The translations under genes and the position numbers were made by a program. From Algoriphagus sediminis (GTDB lineage Bacteria; Bacteroidota; Bacteroidia; Cytophagales; Cyclobacteriaceae), in NCBI RefSeq assembly GCF_030403435.1, contig NZ_JAUEPH010000004.1:434001-498000 (forward strand): a stretch of DNA of 64,000 nt, given 5' to 3'. Below, in pieces: positions 1 to 8,172 of the stretch; the first letter of the stretch is position 1, and each line of letters begins with the position of its first letter. The notes beneath the pieces were generated by a model, which worked only from the letters and a program-made list of their open reading frames with translations, was not told the DNA's origin and ran no database searches.

Positions 1-1092
1 AGAAAGATCCAGCACTTCAAGCTGTTTAAGGTCCTTTATATTCTCGGCATTATTAAAACCACTACTTCTCAGATGTAGATTTTTTAAGGACTTAAACTCA
101 TTCAAAACCGCGAAACTCATGATAGGAGTACCCTCTGCCCTTAATTCCTCCAGACTTTCGAGATTCACAAGCTCGCTGATATCTTTGACCTGGGTATTTG
201 AGACATCAAGGAAACGAAGACGATCGGAATATTTGATGAACTGAATATCCTCTGCAGGCGTATTCGAGATATCCAGGCGCTCCAAAAATGTAACATTCGA
301 AAGTGGAGCCAAAGAGTCAATCTGCGTATTACTTAAATCCACATATTTCAATTCCCTGAGTGACTCAAGCGGAGTGAGATCCATTAGAGAATCTGTTCCT
401 GAGATATCCAGTGAATCCACACTAACGAATCGATAGATCATATCAATATCCACCGAATCAAATTCACTTAGTTCAAAACGATCGGTGAAATATCCTTTCC
501 AGTGAGAATCCAGCAGCTCCCACCATTCTAAAAGTTCCTCATCCCTACTGAGCTTGGTGGTGTACATGCTCACGATTTTCAATTCCTGAGTGTTTTCCTC
601 AAGATTAATCTCTATAAATCTATCCTTGGTATCAGAGATTTCTTCACCGGAATTTTGTTTGGCTGTCAAAGTTCTATCCAATGAGACCAGGAAGAAAACC
701 TCCCCGTTTTCCTTTTGTCCCGGTTTCACCTCACGCACTTTAAACTTGAACTCCACATCCCGGAAGAAAAATTCGATGTCCTTCATGTAAGAAGTCACAT
801 CCTTATTTATCACCACTTTCCTGTCCAAAATTAGATCATCCTCCACTTGTACCTTTTCATCCCTAAAAATCTTTAAATAGCTCTCACGAATAACCACATC
901 CTTATCACGGGCAGGAGTTTCGCTATCCCCCACCGTATTCAAGAGGTATTCCAGGAATCTTACCTGATCTTCCACCTTTTCTGAAAATTCAGCGATTTCT
1001 TCTTTGGAATAGCCTTTTATGCTTTGGCCACAGAGTGGCAAAGCATAAGAAAAAGCAAAAATAACGAGTATGAATACCCTAGTTTTGATCAT
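1..1092 (-). CDS. Secreted leucine-rich-repeat protein, C-terminus outside the window
   Basis: Translating the minus strand from an ATG at 1092 gives an open frame of 364 codons that runs off the left edge. The first ~22 residues form a signal peptide (hydrophobic core VFILVIFAFSY, then Gln-Ser after a Cys-Gly). Residues ~20-210 match no family I recognise. From about residue 225 to the edge there are at least five SDS22-like leucine-rich repeats of 21-23 residues, with units such as YVDLSNTQIDSLAPL and FLDVSNTQVKDISEL, so it is probably a protein-interaction surface on an exported protein. The start overlaps the stop of the upstream gene by 14 bases, so it is the last visible gene of a four-gene unit. 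The function is unknown. Confidence 0.75.
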   Translation of the reverse strand, partial: MIKTRVFILVIFAFSYALPLCGQSIKGYSKEEIAEFSEKVEDQVRFLEYLLNTVGDSETPARDKDVVIRESYLKIFRDEKVQVEDDLILDRKVVINKDVTSYMKDIEFFFRDVEFKFKVREVKPGQKENGEVFFLVSLDRTLTAKQNSGEEISDTKDRFIEINLEENTQELKIVSMYTTKLSRDEELLEWWELLDSHWKGYFTDRFELSEFDSVDIDMIYRFVSVDSLDISGTDSLMDLTPLESLRELKYVDLSNTQIDSLAPLSNVTFLERLDISNTPAEDIQFIKYSDRLRFLDVSNTQVKDISELVNLESLEELRAEGTPIMSFAVLNEFKSLKNLHLRSSGFNNAENIKDLKQLEVLDLS

Positions 1093-1918
1093 AAATAAAG
1101 TCCAAAATAGTTTCTTGATCCCCTGGATTAAGTTTTACTAAGTTTGCAATAAGCCAGCCAGTATTGAAGCCGGGACGATTAAATTGATTGACTTCAAAAT
1201 ACCATCCGTCAATCTGAAAAAAATGAAATTTCACTCCTTTGACTGTTTCAAAACGTAAATTCCCCTTATTCATTTCATATAAAAACAAAGTCAGGTAGTC
1301 TGGAGAAAAAGCCTTTTCTGTATAAGATTCCGGAGCACCGGAATCCTGAAAAGCCCGCCGCAAATTCATAAAACCCAGTTCATGGCTTAGAGGATGCAGG
1401 AAATCCTTGTTTTCACCTTGGGGTTTATTAAATAATCTTTGAAAGGTAGGAAAACTCACCTCTTCTATCACCCACTCGTAGCCAAGTCCTTCCGGCTGAA
1501 TTTTTAAGAAAAGCGTGGCTTGTTCTCTCCGACCATTGAAAATGAATTCAGTTTCAACTTCAGCAAACCATCCATCCCTATGAAAATTGATGTATTGAGG
1601 ATAAACTCCTGATAAAACATGATCGATAAATTCCTTCTTTAAGGAGGGATTCACCGATGAGGTCTGGTTGTCAAAAAGAATCTGGATGAACCCCTGTCTT
1701 AAAGGGATATTATGATAAAGAGAATCTCCCGGATAGTAGCGCTTGCTACCATCGGGAGATTCCTCTGCATTAAATCGTCTAAAGAATTGATTAAGCTGTT
1801 TTGTAGAAGCGGCAAATCTTCCATCGTCGATTACTGTCCCTGATCCTCTGTATGTCTGAGCAGAAACAAAACCAATTGAGATAAAAAATACCGCAAATAG
1901 CGCCAGGCTTAATCTCAT
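1079..1918 (-). CDS. Secreted protein of unknown function (279 aa)
   Basis: The N-terminus is a clean Sec signal peptide (about 20 residues, ending VSA before QTYRGSG). The mature part is about 259 residues, mixed alpha/beta, with no transmembrane segment or recognisable catalytic motif. Aromatic-rich stretches such as GWYFEV and GYEWVIEEVSF recur and suggest a beta-rich periplasmic or surface domain related to NTF2-like folds, but this is only a guess. It overlaps the upstream gene by 4 bases and the downstream LRR gene by 14 bases, so the products are probably made together. I do not recognise the family. Confidence 0.75.
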   Translation of the reverse strand: MRLSLALFAVFFISIGFVSAQTYRGSGTVIDDGRFAASTKQLNQFFRRFNAEESPDGSKRYYPGDSLYHNIPLRQGFIQILFDNQTSSVNPSLKKEFIDHVLSGVYPQYINFHRDGWFAEVETEFIFNGRREQATLFLKIQPEGLGYEWVIEEVSFPTFQRLFNKPQGENKDFLHPLSHELGFMNLRRAFQDSGAPESYTEKAFSPDYLTLFLYEMNKGNLRFETVKGVKFHFFQIDGWYFEVNQFNRPGFNTGWLIANLVKLNPGDQETILDFIYDQN

Positions 1919-2493
1919 GCTGAAGTTTCCGTCACTCTCACATCACCCAGCATTACATCCCAGAAATCGATGGTTCGACCAGCGATCTGAGTCTGCTTCT
2001 TCTCTACATAAATGGTGATATCTTTTTTCGTGGTATCCTTATAGTTCATACCGGTTTCTATAGAAGTTCCTTCGAAACGTTGATAAACTGTAATTACGCC
2101 TACATATCTACCATCTGGCTGTCTTTCCAAATCGGAAATGTATTGAATATCGTACCAGGTAATGTTCACTCTATCGTAGTTCAAAGCCATCAATCTCTCG
2201 AAATAGCGACGAACTTTGTAATAAGCGATATCATTTGAATTGATGCTTGAAACACCCATCTCTGCGCCTGGAGCGAAAAGCTCTTCAGCACGGTCCATGA
2301 CACGGTTGGCTTCTGAAAACTGTGTTTCTTTGCTTCCGATTATGGAAATGTATTGACTTAGATCTTTAACTTTCTCCAGGGCCAAAGAATCAATAGCCTG
2401 CTTTCTTGCCGGGCTGATAGTTTCTGACTGAGAAAAACCTGAGGTCAAAGCCAAAAAGAAAACTATAGCACTTAAATATATTCTATTTTTCAT
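1915..2493 (-). CDS. Secreted protein of unknown function (192 aa)
   Basis: A signal peptide covers residues 1-21 (MKNRIYLSAIVFFLALTSGFS), followed by Gln-Ser-Glu. The mature protein begins with a charged helix (ARKQAIDSLALEKVKDLSQY) and continues into alternating short strands that end in a region with repeated Val-Thr-Val/Tyr and Ile-Tyr-Val patterns. An NTF2-like cone fold is possible, but no family can be named. Its stop overlaps the next start by 4 bases (ATGA type). The lipoprotein gene ends 26 bases upstream. The context (lipoprotein, two secreted proteins, LRR protein) suggests a small envelope complex, which is inference from gene order only. Confidence 0.72.
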   Translation of the reverse strand: MKNRIYLSAIVFFLALTSGFSQSETISPARKQAIDSLALEKVKDLSQYISIIGSKETQFSEANRVMDRAEELFAPGAEMGVSSINSNDIAYYKVRRYFERLMALNYDRVNITWYDIQYISDLERQPDGRYVGVITVYQRFEGTSIETGMNYKDTTKKDITIYVEKKQTQIAGRTIDFWDVMLGDVRVTETSA

Positions 2494-2518
2494 CTTACTT
2501 TTTTTAAAGGTTTTGTGG

Positions 2519-2989
2519 TTATTTTCTTCTTAGCTCTAATTCGGAAACTTTACCGTTAGCATCTAATCTGATATCACTGATATAGTTAAGATTCTTCTTC
2601 GTATCCTTTAGGTATTCTAAGTATTTACGAATGGTGGTTGGCTCGTCATAGTCCTTGATGCCATTCTCTTCATGAATAACTATAAGAACAGGAGCTTCCT
2701 GATTTGAAAACATGGAAAGGGTTTCTTCTACAGACTGATTAGCAATCGAAGTATTTCCTGCTGCAGCCACTTGATTAAAGGCATTTTCCAATTTCTGTGC
2801 TGCAACTTCTTCAGGTGCCGGAGCTGGAGGCGCTGGAGGTGGTGTTTCTTCTACTTCTTCAACAGGTGCAGGAGGAGGCGCAGGCTCTGCTACCTTCTTT
2901 TTACTTTTACAGGCTTCCATGGCCAAAGTGACCATAATGGCCAAGACCAAGGCTCTACTGATTGAAAAGGAAAATAGACTTTTTTTCAT
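2519..2989 (-). CDS. Probable proline-rich lipoprotein (156 aa)
   Basis: The N-terminal hydrophobic helix (residues ~10-25) ends at a Cys in AMEACKSKKK. This resembles a lipoprotein signal, although the lipobox (Met-Glu-Ala-Cys) is poor. Residues ~34-62 are a low-complexity Pro/Ala/Glu linker, as in proteins that span the periplasm. A small globular domain of ~90 residues follows, ending ELELRRK. Part of the globular domain (VLIVIHEENGIKDYDEPTTI) suggests a short beta-alpha unit. It is the first gene of the minus-strand unit that continues to the LRR gene, and faces a 393-base spacer. No exact TAnnTTTG promoter was found upstream. The function is unknown. Confidence 0.72.
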   Translation of the reverse strand: MKKSLFSFSISRALVLAIMVTLAMEACKSKKKVAEPAPPPAPVEEVEETPPPAPPAPAPEEVAAQKLENAFNQVAAAGNTSIANQSVEETLSMFSNQEAPVLIVIHEENGIKDYDEPTTIRKYLEYLKDTKKNLNYISDIRLDANGKVSELELRRK

Positions 2990-3240
2990 TATCCAAATGG
3001 GTTTTTATTGTGTTATCGATTATGTACCATTCTGATTCCGGGCTTCGGAAACATTCGTGCAAATTAAATAAAAAACGAGTCATTCAAGACAAAATATATA
3101 CCAAAGGGAAAAGACTTTTGTGAATGATTCCTAAAGCGTAAACATCAGTTGCATTGTTGGAAGCTTTCTGTCTTCAATAACTAATCTTATTCGAGATGAA
3201 ATTCGAGCAAAAAAATGAAAAATGGGTCATTTACCCCCAA

Positions 3241-3264
3241 AAAATACCCATTTCTGGGTATTTT
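3241..3264 (+). terminator. Perfect 10-bp hairpin followed by a T run
   Basis: AAAATACCCA and TGGGTATTTT form a perfect 10-bp stem around a TTTC loop. The + strand continues with T to 3268, giving eight consecutive Ts from 3261, so it is strongest as a + strand terminator, although the flanking As also allow weak minus-strand use. No + strand gene lies upstream in the window. Confidence 0.6.
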
Positions 3265-3334
3265 TTTTACCGATTTAATCCCTGAACTTTATTCTGTGTT
3301 AAGTTAAGTTTTGGCGAAAGCCAATAAATAAAAA

Positions 3335-3360
3335 AAGGCCTTTGGGATTCCCAAGGCCTT
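3335..3360 (-). terminator. Rho-independent terminator of the polysaccharide locus
   Basis: AAGGCCTTTGGG and CCCAAGGCCTT pair over 11 bp with one bulged T, loop ATT. On the minus strand the hairpin is followed by seven Ts (3334-3328). It lies 23 bases past the stop of the last polysaccharide gene (3383). Confidence 0.8.
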
Positions 3361-3382
3361 TTTTCTTTTGACAAATAGAAAA

Positions 3383-4333
3383 CTACCCAAAAAAAGATAG
3401 TAAATATTTACCCTGCGCTTCAGGGGTACAGTAGTTTTCAAAATACGACTTTCCACCTCTGGAAATTCTTTCGTGAAAATCCTTGTCTTTAACTGCCCTT
3501 TCTATTAGCTCCGGGTATTCCTTTTCATTTGTTATATAACAAATTTCCATTCCATCCTTTGGAACCTTCGGAAGATCAATCTTAAATGGAAAAGAAAGAA
3601 CGAATGAAGAACTATTCCAATATTCAGCCAGCCTCCAGCTTACTGCTCCCAGTACCGCGGGGTTGTTCAAAGAAATAAGAGATCTTGAACTTAGTCTGGA
3701 AAACTCTTTTGGGTTGTATTTTTTAGTATTTAGCTCAGAATCATAGCCGAAATTATTCCCATCTGATCTGGGTATAAACCCTCCTTCAAACTCTATGTCA
3801 GGATTAGCTTTGCAGGCACGAATGAATTGTGCCCTGATCTCATTTGCCCACGGCTCCTTTTTCCAGGTACTCCCAGAAAAGAAAACGTAATTTCCATGAT
3901 GGTAATTCGTTTCGGGTAGACTTTCATAACCCGGTCTGGAGTTCAAAACATAAATCTCCCTGGCCAAATCCCGAGGTTTAAGTTTAGTCAACAAACTGAA
4001 TCCATAAAGCCTCAAATAAAGCCCCATAATATTCACAGGATAATGTGGAAAGATAGGCTTCACTTTTTCCTGATCATACGAAGGATGGTCCAGAAGCTTA
4101 TTTGTAGCAAAATAAAAATCAGCCGTTTTATACAGCTCTTCCTCTACTCCGACTGGATCATGATTATCCACCACCCCTAGTTTTCCTCGAAATCGAAAAA
4201 TGACAAAACCCCGATTATTAAACTTTTCAAATTGTGGCTCAGGGCGATAAACGATTTTTCCAACTTTGCTTAAAGCAAGAAGGTAGTAGCTAGAATAAAA
4301 ATTAGAAATATTCAGCAGCTCAATTTCCATCAT
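3383..4333 (-). CDS. Putative glycosyltransferase (GT-B-like, 316 aa)
   Basis: This is the last gene of the polysaccharide locus. It has no signal peptide or membrane segment. The C-terminal third has the look of a nucleotide-sugar-binding GT-B half: a segment with SLNNPAVLGAVSWRLAEYWN, then a strand and YITNEKEYPELIERAV, ending in a helix typical of group-1 transferase C-termini (FHERISRGGKSYFENYCTPEAQ). The N-terminal domain is not recognisable, and exostosin-like proteins are an alternative assignment. The start is at the ATG-ATG pair at 4333/4330, overlapping the upstream stop by up to 4 bases. It probably adds a late sugar to the repeat unit; the donor and acceptor are unknown. Confidence 0.6.
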   Translation of the reverse strand: MMEIELLNISNFYSSYYLLALSKVGKIVYRPEPQFEKFNNRGFVIFRFRGKLGVVDNHDPVGVEEELYKTADFYFATNKLLDHPSYDQEKVKPIFPHYPVNIMGLYLRLYGFSLLTKLKPRDLAREIYVLNSRPGYESLPETNYHHGNYVFFSGSTWKKEPWANEIRAQFIRACKANPDIEFEGGFIPRSDGNNFGYDSELNTKKYNPKEFSRLSSRSLISLNNPAVLGAVSWRLAEYWNSSSFVLSFPFKIDLPKVPKDGMEICYITNEKEYPELIERAVKDKDFHERISRGGKSYFENYCTPEAQGKYLLSFFG

Positions 4334-5295
4334 GAATCAGTGGCAAATTTTCGTTCGACAAAAGACTTACCACCGATATAGATAACGGCAGCGGCTACAA
4401 GGATAATCGAAGCTGCATATGGACTTGGAGTATCCTGAGGCAAAACGAAAAACAAAATATTAATCCCGAACTGTATACCTGCATAAGCTAAGGCGATGAT
4501 CACATGAGGTGCTTTGGCCTTATTCACCAAAAGCTGATATAAGTGTGATCTATGCGGCTCTCCTATATCTTCTTTCTTTCTAATCCTGTTTGCCAAAGTG
4601 AGGAATGCGTCCATACCATACACCATGAGGAGAATGATTATGGTCCAGTCTCCACTATACAGATACCAATCTGCGAGGTAATAAATCATTAAGTATCCCA
4701 AGGAAATACTACCAATATCCCCGGCAAACATAATCGCCTTCTTCCGAAGATTGAATATTAGAAAAACTGCAATTGCAAGTATCTCATAATTGATCAGGTT
4801 TACTTCAAAAATGGGCAAATAGGTATTTACTGCCAAGATTGTACCGAAGAACACTGCGGCATACAGACCAGATATTCCGTTGATTCCATCCATAAAATTG
4901 ATGGCATTCAGGATACCCAAACCTATAAAGTACAAAATGGGAAGACTCCACCAGCTCATCTGTTCGAAAAGCCCCAAATCATAAAAAGCCATGGATAGAG
5001 CTATAAACTGTACGGTCATTCTCAGTTTACCCGACAGGCTGTAAATATCATCCAACATCGAAATAGCTGATACCCAGAGAAGACCTATGATCATCCAAGT
5101 ATGCTGGAAATCATAGCTAAACCACCAGAGTACAGCTGCACAAGGAAAAATAATCCCCCCTCCTCTCACGGTAAGGTGAGAATGGGAGCTTCTGTGATTT
5201 GGCTTATCTACGATCCCAAACTTTTTTGCTAACCTATGATAGATCAGGCTAAGCAGTAGAAGTATGAGAAATACTATGATTTGGGATAAAACCAT
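4330..5295 (-). CDS. WecA/WbpL-type undecaprenyl-phosphate glycosyl-1-phosphate transferase
   Basis: This polytopic membrane enzyme (about ten hydrophobic segments, 321 aa) belongs to the MraY/WecA/TagO superfamily, which starts repeat-unit synthesis by moving a sugar-1-phosphate from a UDP-sugar to undecaprenyl phosphate. The motifs appear in family order: KPNHRSSH with RGGG near residue 35-48, the acidic LDDIYSLSGKLR near 80-92, NFMDGINGI near 133-141, FAGDIGSISLGY near 190-201 and HRSHLYQ near 250. The HR-x-HLYQ form resembles WbpL-like members rather than MraY. It is the only initiating transferase visible in the locus. Its start overlaps the stop of the amidotransferase gene (TAATG). The sugar cannot be told from sequence; GlcNAc or FucNAc are the usual choices. 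Confidence 0.88.
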   Translation of the reverse strand: MVLSQIIVFLILLLLSLIYHRLAKKFGIVDKPNHRSSHSHLTVRGGGIIFPCAAVLWWFSYDFQHTWMIIGLLWVSAISMLDDIYSLSGKLRMTVQFIALSMAFYDLGLFEQMSWWSLPILYFIGLGILNAINFMDGINGISGLYAAVFFGTILAVNTYLPIFEVNLINYEILAIAVFLIFNLRKKAIMFAGDIGSISLGYLMIYYLADWYLYSGDWTIIILLMVYGMDAFLTLANRIRKKEDIGEPHRSHLYQLLVNKAKAPHVIIALAYAGIQFGINILFFVLPQDTPSPYAASIILVAAAVIYIGGKSFVERKFATDS

Positions 5296-7139
5296 TAATC
5301 TTTAAATGTCTTAGAGTACCAATAAGAATTAAAAAACAATTGTCTAATAAAAGTGTAGTTTTTTATCGGATTTGCCTTGAATTCATTTACAATTTGCTTC
5401 ACATCCACATATTTCAACCAGCTCATTTGAAAAAGTGGGTTTTCATGCATCGTTTCTAGATGCTCTCGTAGTTCAGGAAGGTTGAGCATGTATTCATTCC
5501 ATGGAATAGCCAATCCGATTTTTTCATGGTTTTGGATATAATCTGGCAGCTTCTTCCCTATGGTGTTCATGGCTAAATATTTCCCCTTTCCTTTTGTAGA
5601 AAAGTATTTATCCGGGAGGGAGGCGATCCCTGTTACCAAGCGATAGTCTAAGAATGGTTCCCGACATTCGATGGATCCACCCATTGTGGTTCGGTCATTC
5701 TTATCATTTAATGAGCTTAGATGAGTGTGCTGCTCTAAATAGAGAAGCTGTCTTAAACGATTATTCGGATAAAATTTCTTCCCTTCCTCGAGGATTTCCA
5801 CCCTGTACTGAGGCAAAACATCCAAATGCTCCAACCCAAGTTTTTTAATGTCCCCAAGATAGTATTCGTTCGCATTGGTCAAAATATGAAAGTCTGGATT
5901 TCCAGAAGCAAGGTACCGTTGAAGTTTTCTTAAACGTTCCTTTTTCAGCCAACGCTCGGGCACATAGTTAAGCAAATGTAATGCATGGTATCTGGCCTCA
6001 TTACCAAATATTTTATAACGAACATAACCAGCCATGATTTCATCTGCACCTTCACCGGTGTGTAGAACAGTTACCTTTTTCTTGGCTTCTTTGGATAAAC
6101 CCAAAAGCAAGGCATCAGTGAAATGCATCAGAGGCTCATCGTTTATTCTTATGGATTCGTCAAGCAATCCGACGAGATTGGAACCAATAAATTCATATCC
6201 ATTATACTTTACACCGTAGTCCTCGGAGATCCTTTCAGCGAGAAAGGATTCATCCTTTGCGAAGCCAGGAAATCTCAGGTTCCAGGTACTAATGTCGTTA
6301 AATCCCTGGGTGTGCTGCGCATATAGAACACCCGTACTATCCAAACCTCCACTCAGCATTGTGCCAACCGGTACATCAGAAATCATGCGGAGCTTCACTG
6401 AATCAAAGAAAGTCTCCGAATACCATTCCAAAGGATTCTTGATTGTTGAAAAATCTCTCGCCTCTTCACCCAAGTGATACCATCTCGTTTGTGAATTCAA
6501 TACACCATCTTCCCAAACCTGAAAGTATCCCGGAAGTAGCCTTTCCACACCTTGAAATATGGTGTCTGTTCCACTGACATGCCTATAGAAAAATAGTTCT
6601 GATAATCTGTCTTCCCTTATTTCTTTCTTAATGCCTTTGGCAAAAATCCCTTTGGGCTCAGAAGCAAAAGCCATCCCCTCTTCATCCTGATAAATAAATA
6701 ATGGTTTTACGCCATATCTGTCTTTCACCAGGAATAGCTTATTCTTCTTTTTATCAAAAAATGCAAAAGCAAAAAAACCATTGAGTCTAGAAAGTACTTC
6801 CATCCCATACTCCATCAAAAGATAAAGAAGGACCTCAGTGTCAGAAGTGGTTTGGAATGTGTAGCCTTTGTTTTTAAGCTCTGGATAGAAACTTTGGAAA
6901 TTGAAAATCTCACCATTAAAAACCAAACTGAAATTACCGCAGGCGGAATGATAAGGCTGGTTAGCATGCTCGCTAAGATCGAGAATGGATAGCCTTCTGT
7001 GACCCAAGGCCAATGAACCATCGATGAAATATCCACCAGCATCTGGCCCACGGTGGTAAAGAGCATCTGTCATACTTTTTAGAATCTCCTTATCGGCTGG
7101 TTTTCCTTCTCTATTCCAATATCCTGCTATTCCGCACAT
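5295..7139 (-). CDS. asnB: Asparagine-synthetase-like glutamine amidotransferase (first of three)
   Basis: 614 aa. The N-terminal glutaminase domain starts MCGIAGYWN, so after Met removal Cys is the nucleophile. RGPDAGG (31-36) and FNGEIFN (74-80) are the expected glutamine-binding motifs. The C-terminal synthetase domain has the ATP-pyrophosphatase loop SGGLDST (263-269), then GEGADEIMAGY and the ECREPFLDYRL signature. The family activates a carboxylate with ATP and amidates it with ammonia from glutamine. Inside polysaccharide loci, WbpS-type members are linked to amidated uronic acids. Here it follows a GT4 gene by one base and overlaps the initiating transferase. Free asparagine synthesis is possible but unlikely given three copies in one locus. 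Confidence 0.88.
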   Translation of the reverse strand: MCGIAGYWNREGKPADKEILKSMTDALYHRGPDAGGYFIDGSLALGHRRLSILDLSEHANQPYHSACGNFSLVFNGEIFNFQSFYPELKNKGYTFQTTSDTEVLLYLLMEYGMEVLSRLNGFFAFAFFDKKKNKLFLVKDRYGVKPLFIYQDEEGMAFASEPKGIFAKGIKKEIREDRLSELFFYRHVSGTDTIFQGVERLLPGYFQVWEDGVLNSQTRWYHLGEEARDFSTIKNPLEWYSETFFDSVKLRMISDVPVGTMLSGGLDSTGVLYAQHTQGFNDISTWNLRFPGFAKDESFLAERISEDYGVKYNGYEFIGSNLVGLLDESIRINDEPLMHFTDALLLGLSKEAKKKVTVLHTGEGADEIMAGYVRYKIFGNEARYHALHLLNYVPERWLKKERLRKLQRYLASGNPDFHILTNANEYYLGDIKKLGLEHLDVLPQYRVEILEEGKKFYPNNRLRQLLYLEQHTHLSSLNDKNDRTTMGGSIECREPFLDYRLVTGIASLPDKYFSTKGKGKYLAMNTIGKKLPDYIQNHEKIGLAIPWNEYMLNLPELREHLETMHENPLFQMSWLKYVDVKQIVNEFKANPIKNYTFIRQLFFNSYWYSKTFKD

Positions 7140-7140
7140 A

Positions 7141-8172
7141 TTATTTATTCGCCAGTACCTCCTGGTATTTCGAGTAAAATTGGTTCATGTTTTTCTCCAG
7201 ATCGCACTCCTTCTCAATGAATCGACGATTATACTCTATTCCCTTCGAATAGGCAGCAGGATCGTTTAAAAATCTTTCAATAGCTTCTGCAAGCTTTGGT
7301 ACATCGCCCACAGGAACCAGGAATCCATTGAATCCATTCTCAATAAAAGGTCTGTTGGCTGGCAGATCCGTAACAATTGGAAAACAACCAGTCGCCATTG
7401 CTTCAAAAAGAGATGCCGAAACTCCTTCTGTTTCTGGAACGGCCAGATAAATCTGAGCAGAGTAAAGATATTTTGGAAGGTCGGGATTTGGGATTCGACC
7501 CTTGAAATCCACTAGTTCTGAAATCGAACGGTCTGAAGCTTCCTGTTTCAGTTTTTCTGATAACTCCCCATCTCCAACTATCACACAACTTAAATCCATC
7601 CCTTTGCCCTTGAGCAACTCCATTGCTTGAAGGATTTCACTGTGCCGGTAGATTGGATATAAACTACGTGTGACTATTGCAGAGTTCTTCACCTTCTCAG
7701 ATGGAGGACAGTAAATAAACTTTCCCAAGTCCAAACCCTTTGGCTTTACCAAAATCTTAGCAGGTGAAGCTCCGGTATCCAGCATGGCATGGGTCATCAC
7801 ATGGCCCCAAGCATGAATTACATCTACATTTTTATACACTCGTCTTTGAAGCCATCTTTTGAACTTTCCTGTAAGTCCTTCTTCGGGAAAGGCGTCAGTT
7901 ATTCCTTGTTGTGCAACTACCCTTAGCCTCGAATTCACGAAAAGGCTGAAAAAACCATAACTAGTAGCTCTCTCCGCAAGACTGATATCATATTTCTCTG
8001 AATTGAAAATCAAATGGAAGAAAAAGGAAAAAGCATTTCCAATTCTTCCCAACCGAGTCTTGCTTGGCGAAATTTCCTTTGTCTGAATTTTAATTCTACC
8101 TGCTTTTTCTATACCCTTAATCCAGGTCTGAGCATCAGCTCGGTATGTTTCACCAAGAAATAAAATCTTCAC
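7141..8172 (-). CDS. Glycosyltransferase, GT4 family (343 aa)
   Basis: A retaining GT-B glycosyltransferase. The C-terminal Rossmann half carries the GT4 features: VIVGDGELSEKLKQEA near residue 200-215, and the EX7E-type stretch PETEGVSASLFEAMATGCFPIV near 256-277, which binds the nucleotide-sugar. The start is a GTG at 8172 that overlaps the upstream TGA (GTGA), so translation is probably coupled to the reductase gene. No membrane segment is seen. The sugar donor is unknown. Confidence 0.85.
   Translation of the reverse strand: MKILFLGETYRADAQTWIKGIEKAGRIKIQTKEISPSKTRLGRIGNAFSFFFHLIFNSEKYDISLAERATSYGFFSLFVNSRLRVVAQQGITDAFPEEGLTGKFKRWLQRRVYKNVDVIHAWGHVMTHAMLDTGASPAKILVKPKGLDLGKFIYCPPSEKVKNSAIVTRSLYPIYRHSEILQAMELLKGKGMDLSCVIVGDGELSEKLKQEASDRSISELVDFKGRIPNPDLPKYLYSAQIYLAVPETEGVSASLFEAMATGCFPIVTDLPANRPFIENGFNGFLVPVGDVPKLAEAIERFLNDPAAYSKGIEYNRRFIEKECDLEKNMNQFYSKYQEVLANK

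Larger units (their letters stand above)
2990..3382. other. Intergenic spacer between the exported-protein unit and the polysaccharide locus
   Basis: No convincing ORF lies in this 393-base spacer. It is AT-rich, and holds the two hairpins listed separately (3241-3264 and 3335-3360). The 2990-3240 part must contain the promoter of the exported-protein unit, but I see only near matches, such as CAAAATATA at about 3090 (a -7 motif with one extra spacer base when read on the minus strand). Confidence 0.6.

Noticed and set aside
590..790. Small + strand open frame across the LRR gene.
   Set aside because: It lies antisense to a continuous 364-codon frame with clear repeats, and has no start signal of its own.
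2771..2965. Arginine-rich + strand frame opposite the proline-rich lipoprotein gene.
   Set aside because: Its Arg/Trp-rich composition is the mirror of the Pro/Ala/Glu linker on the other strand.
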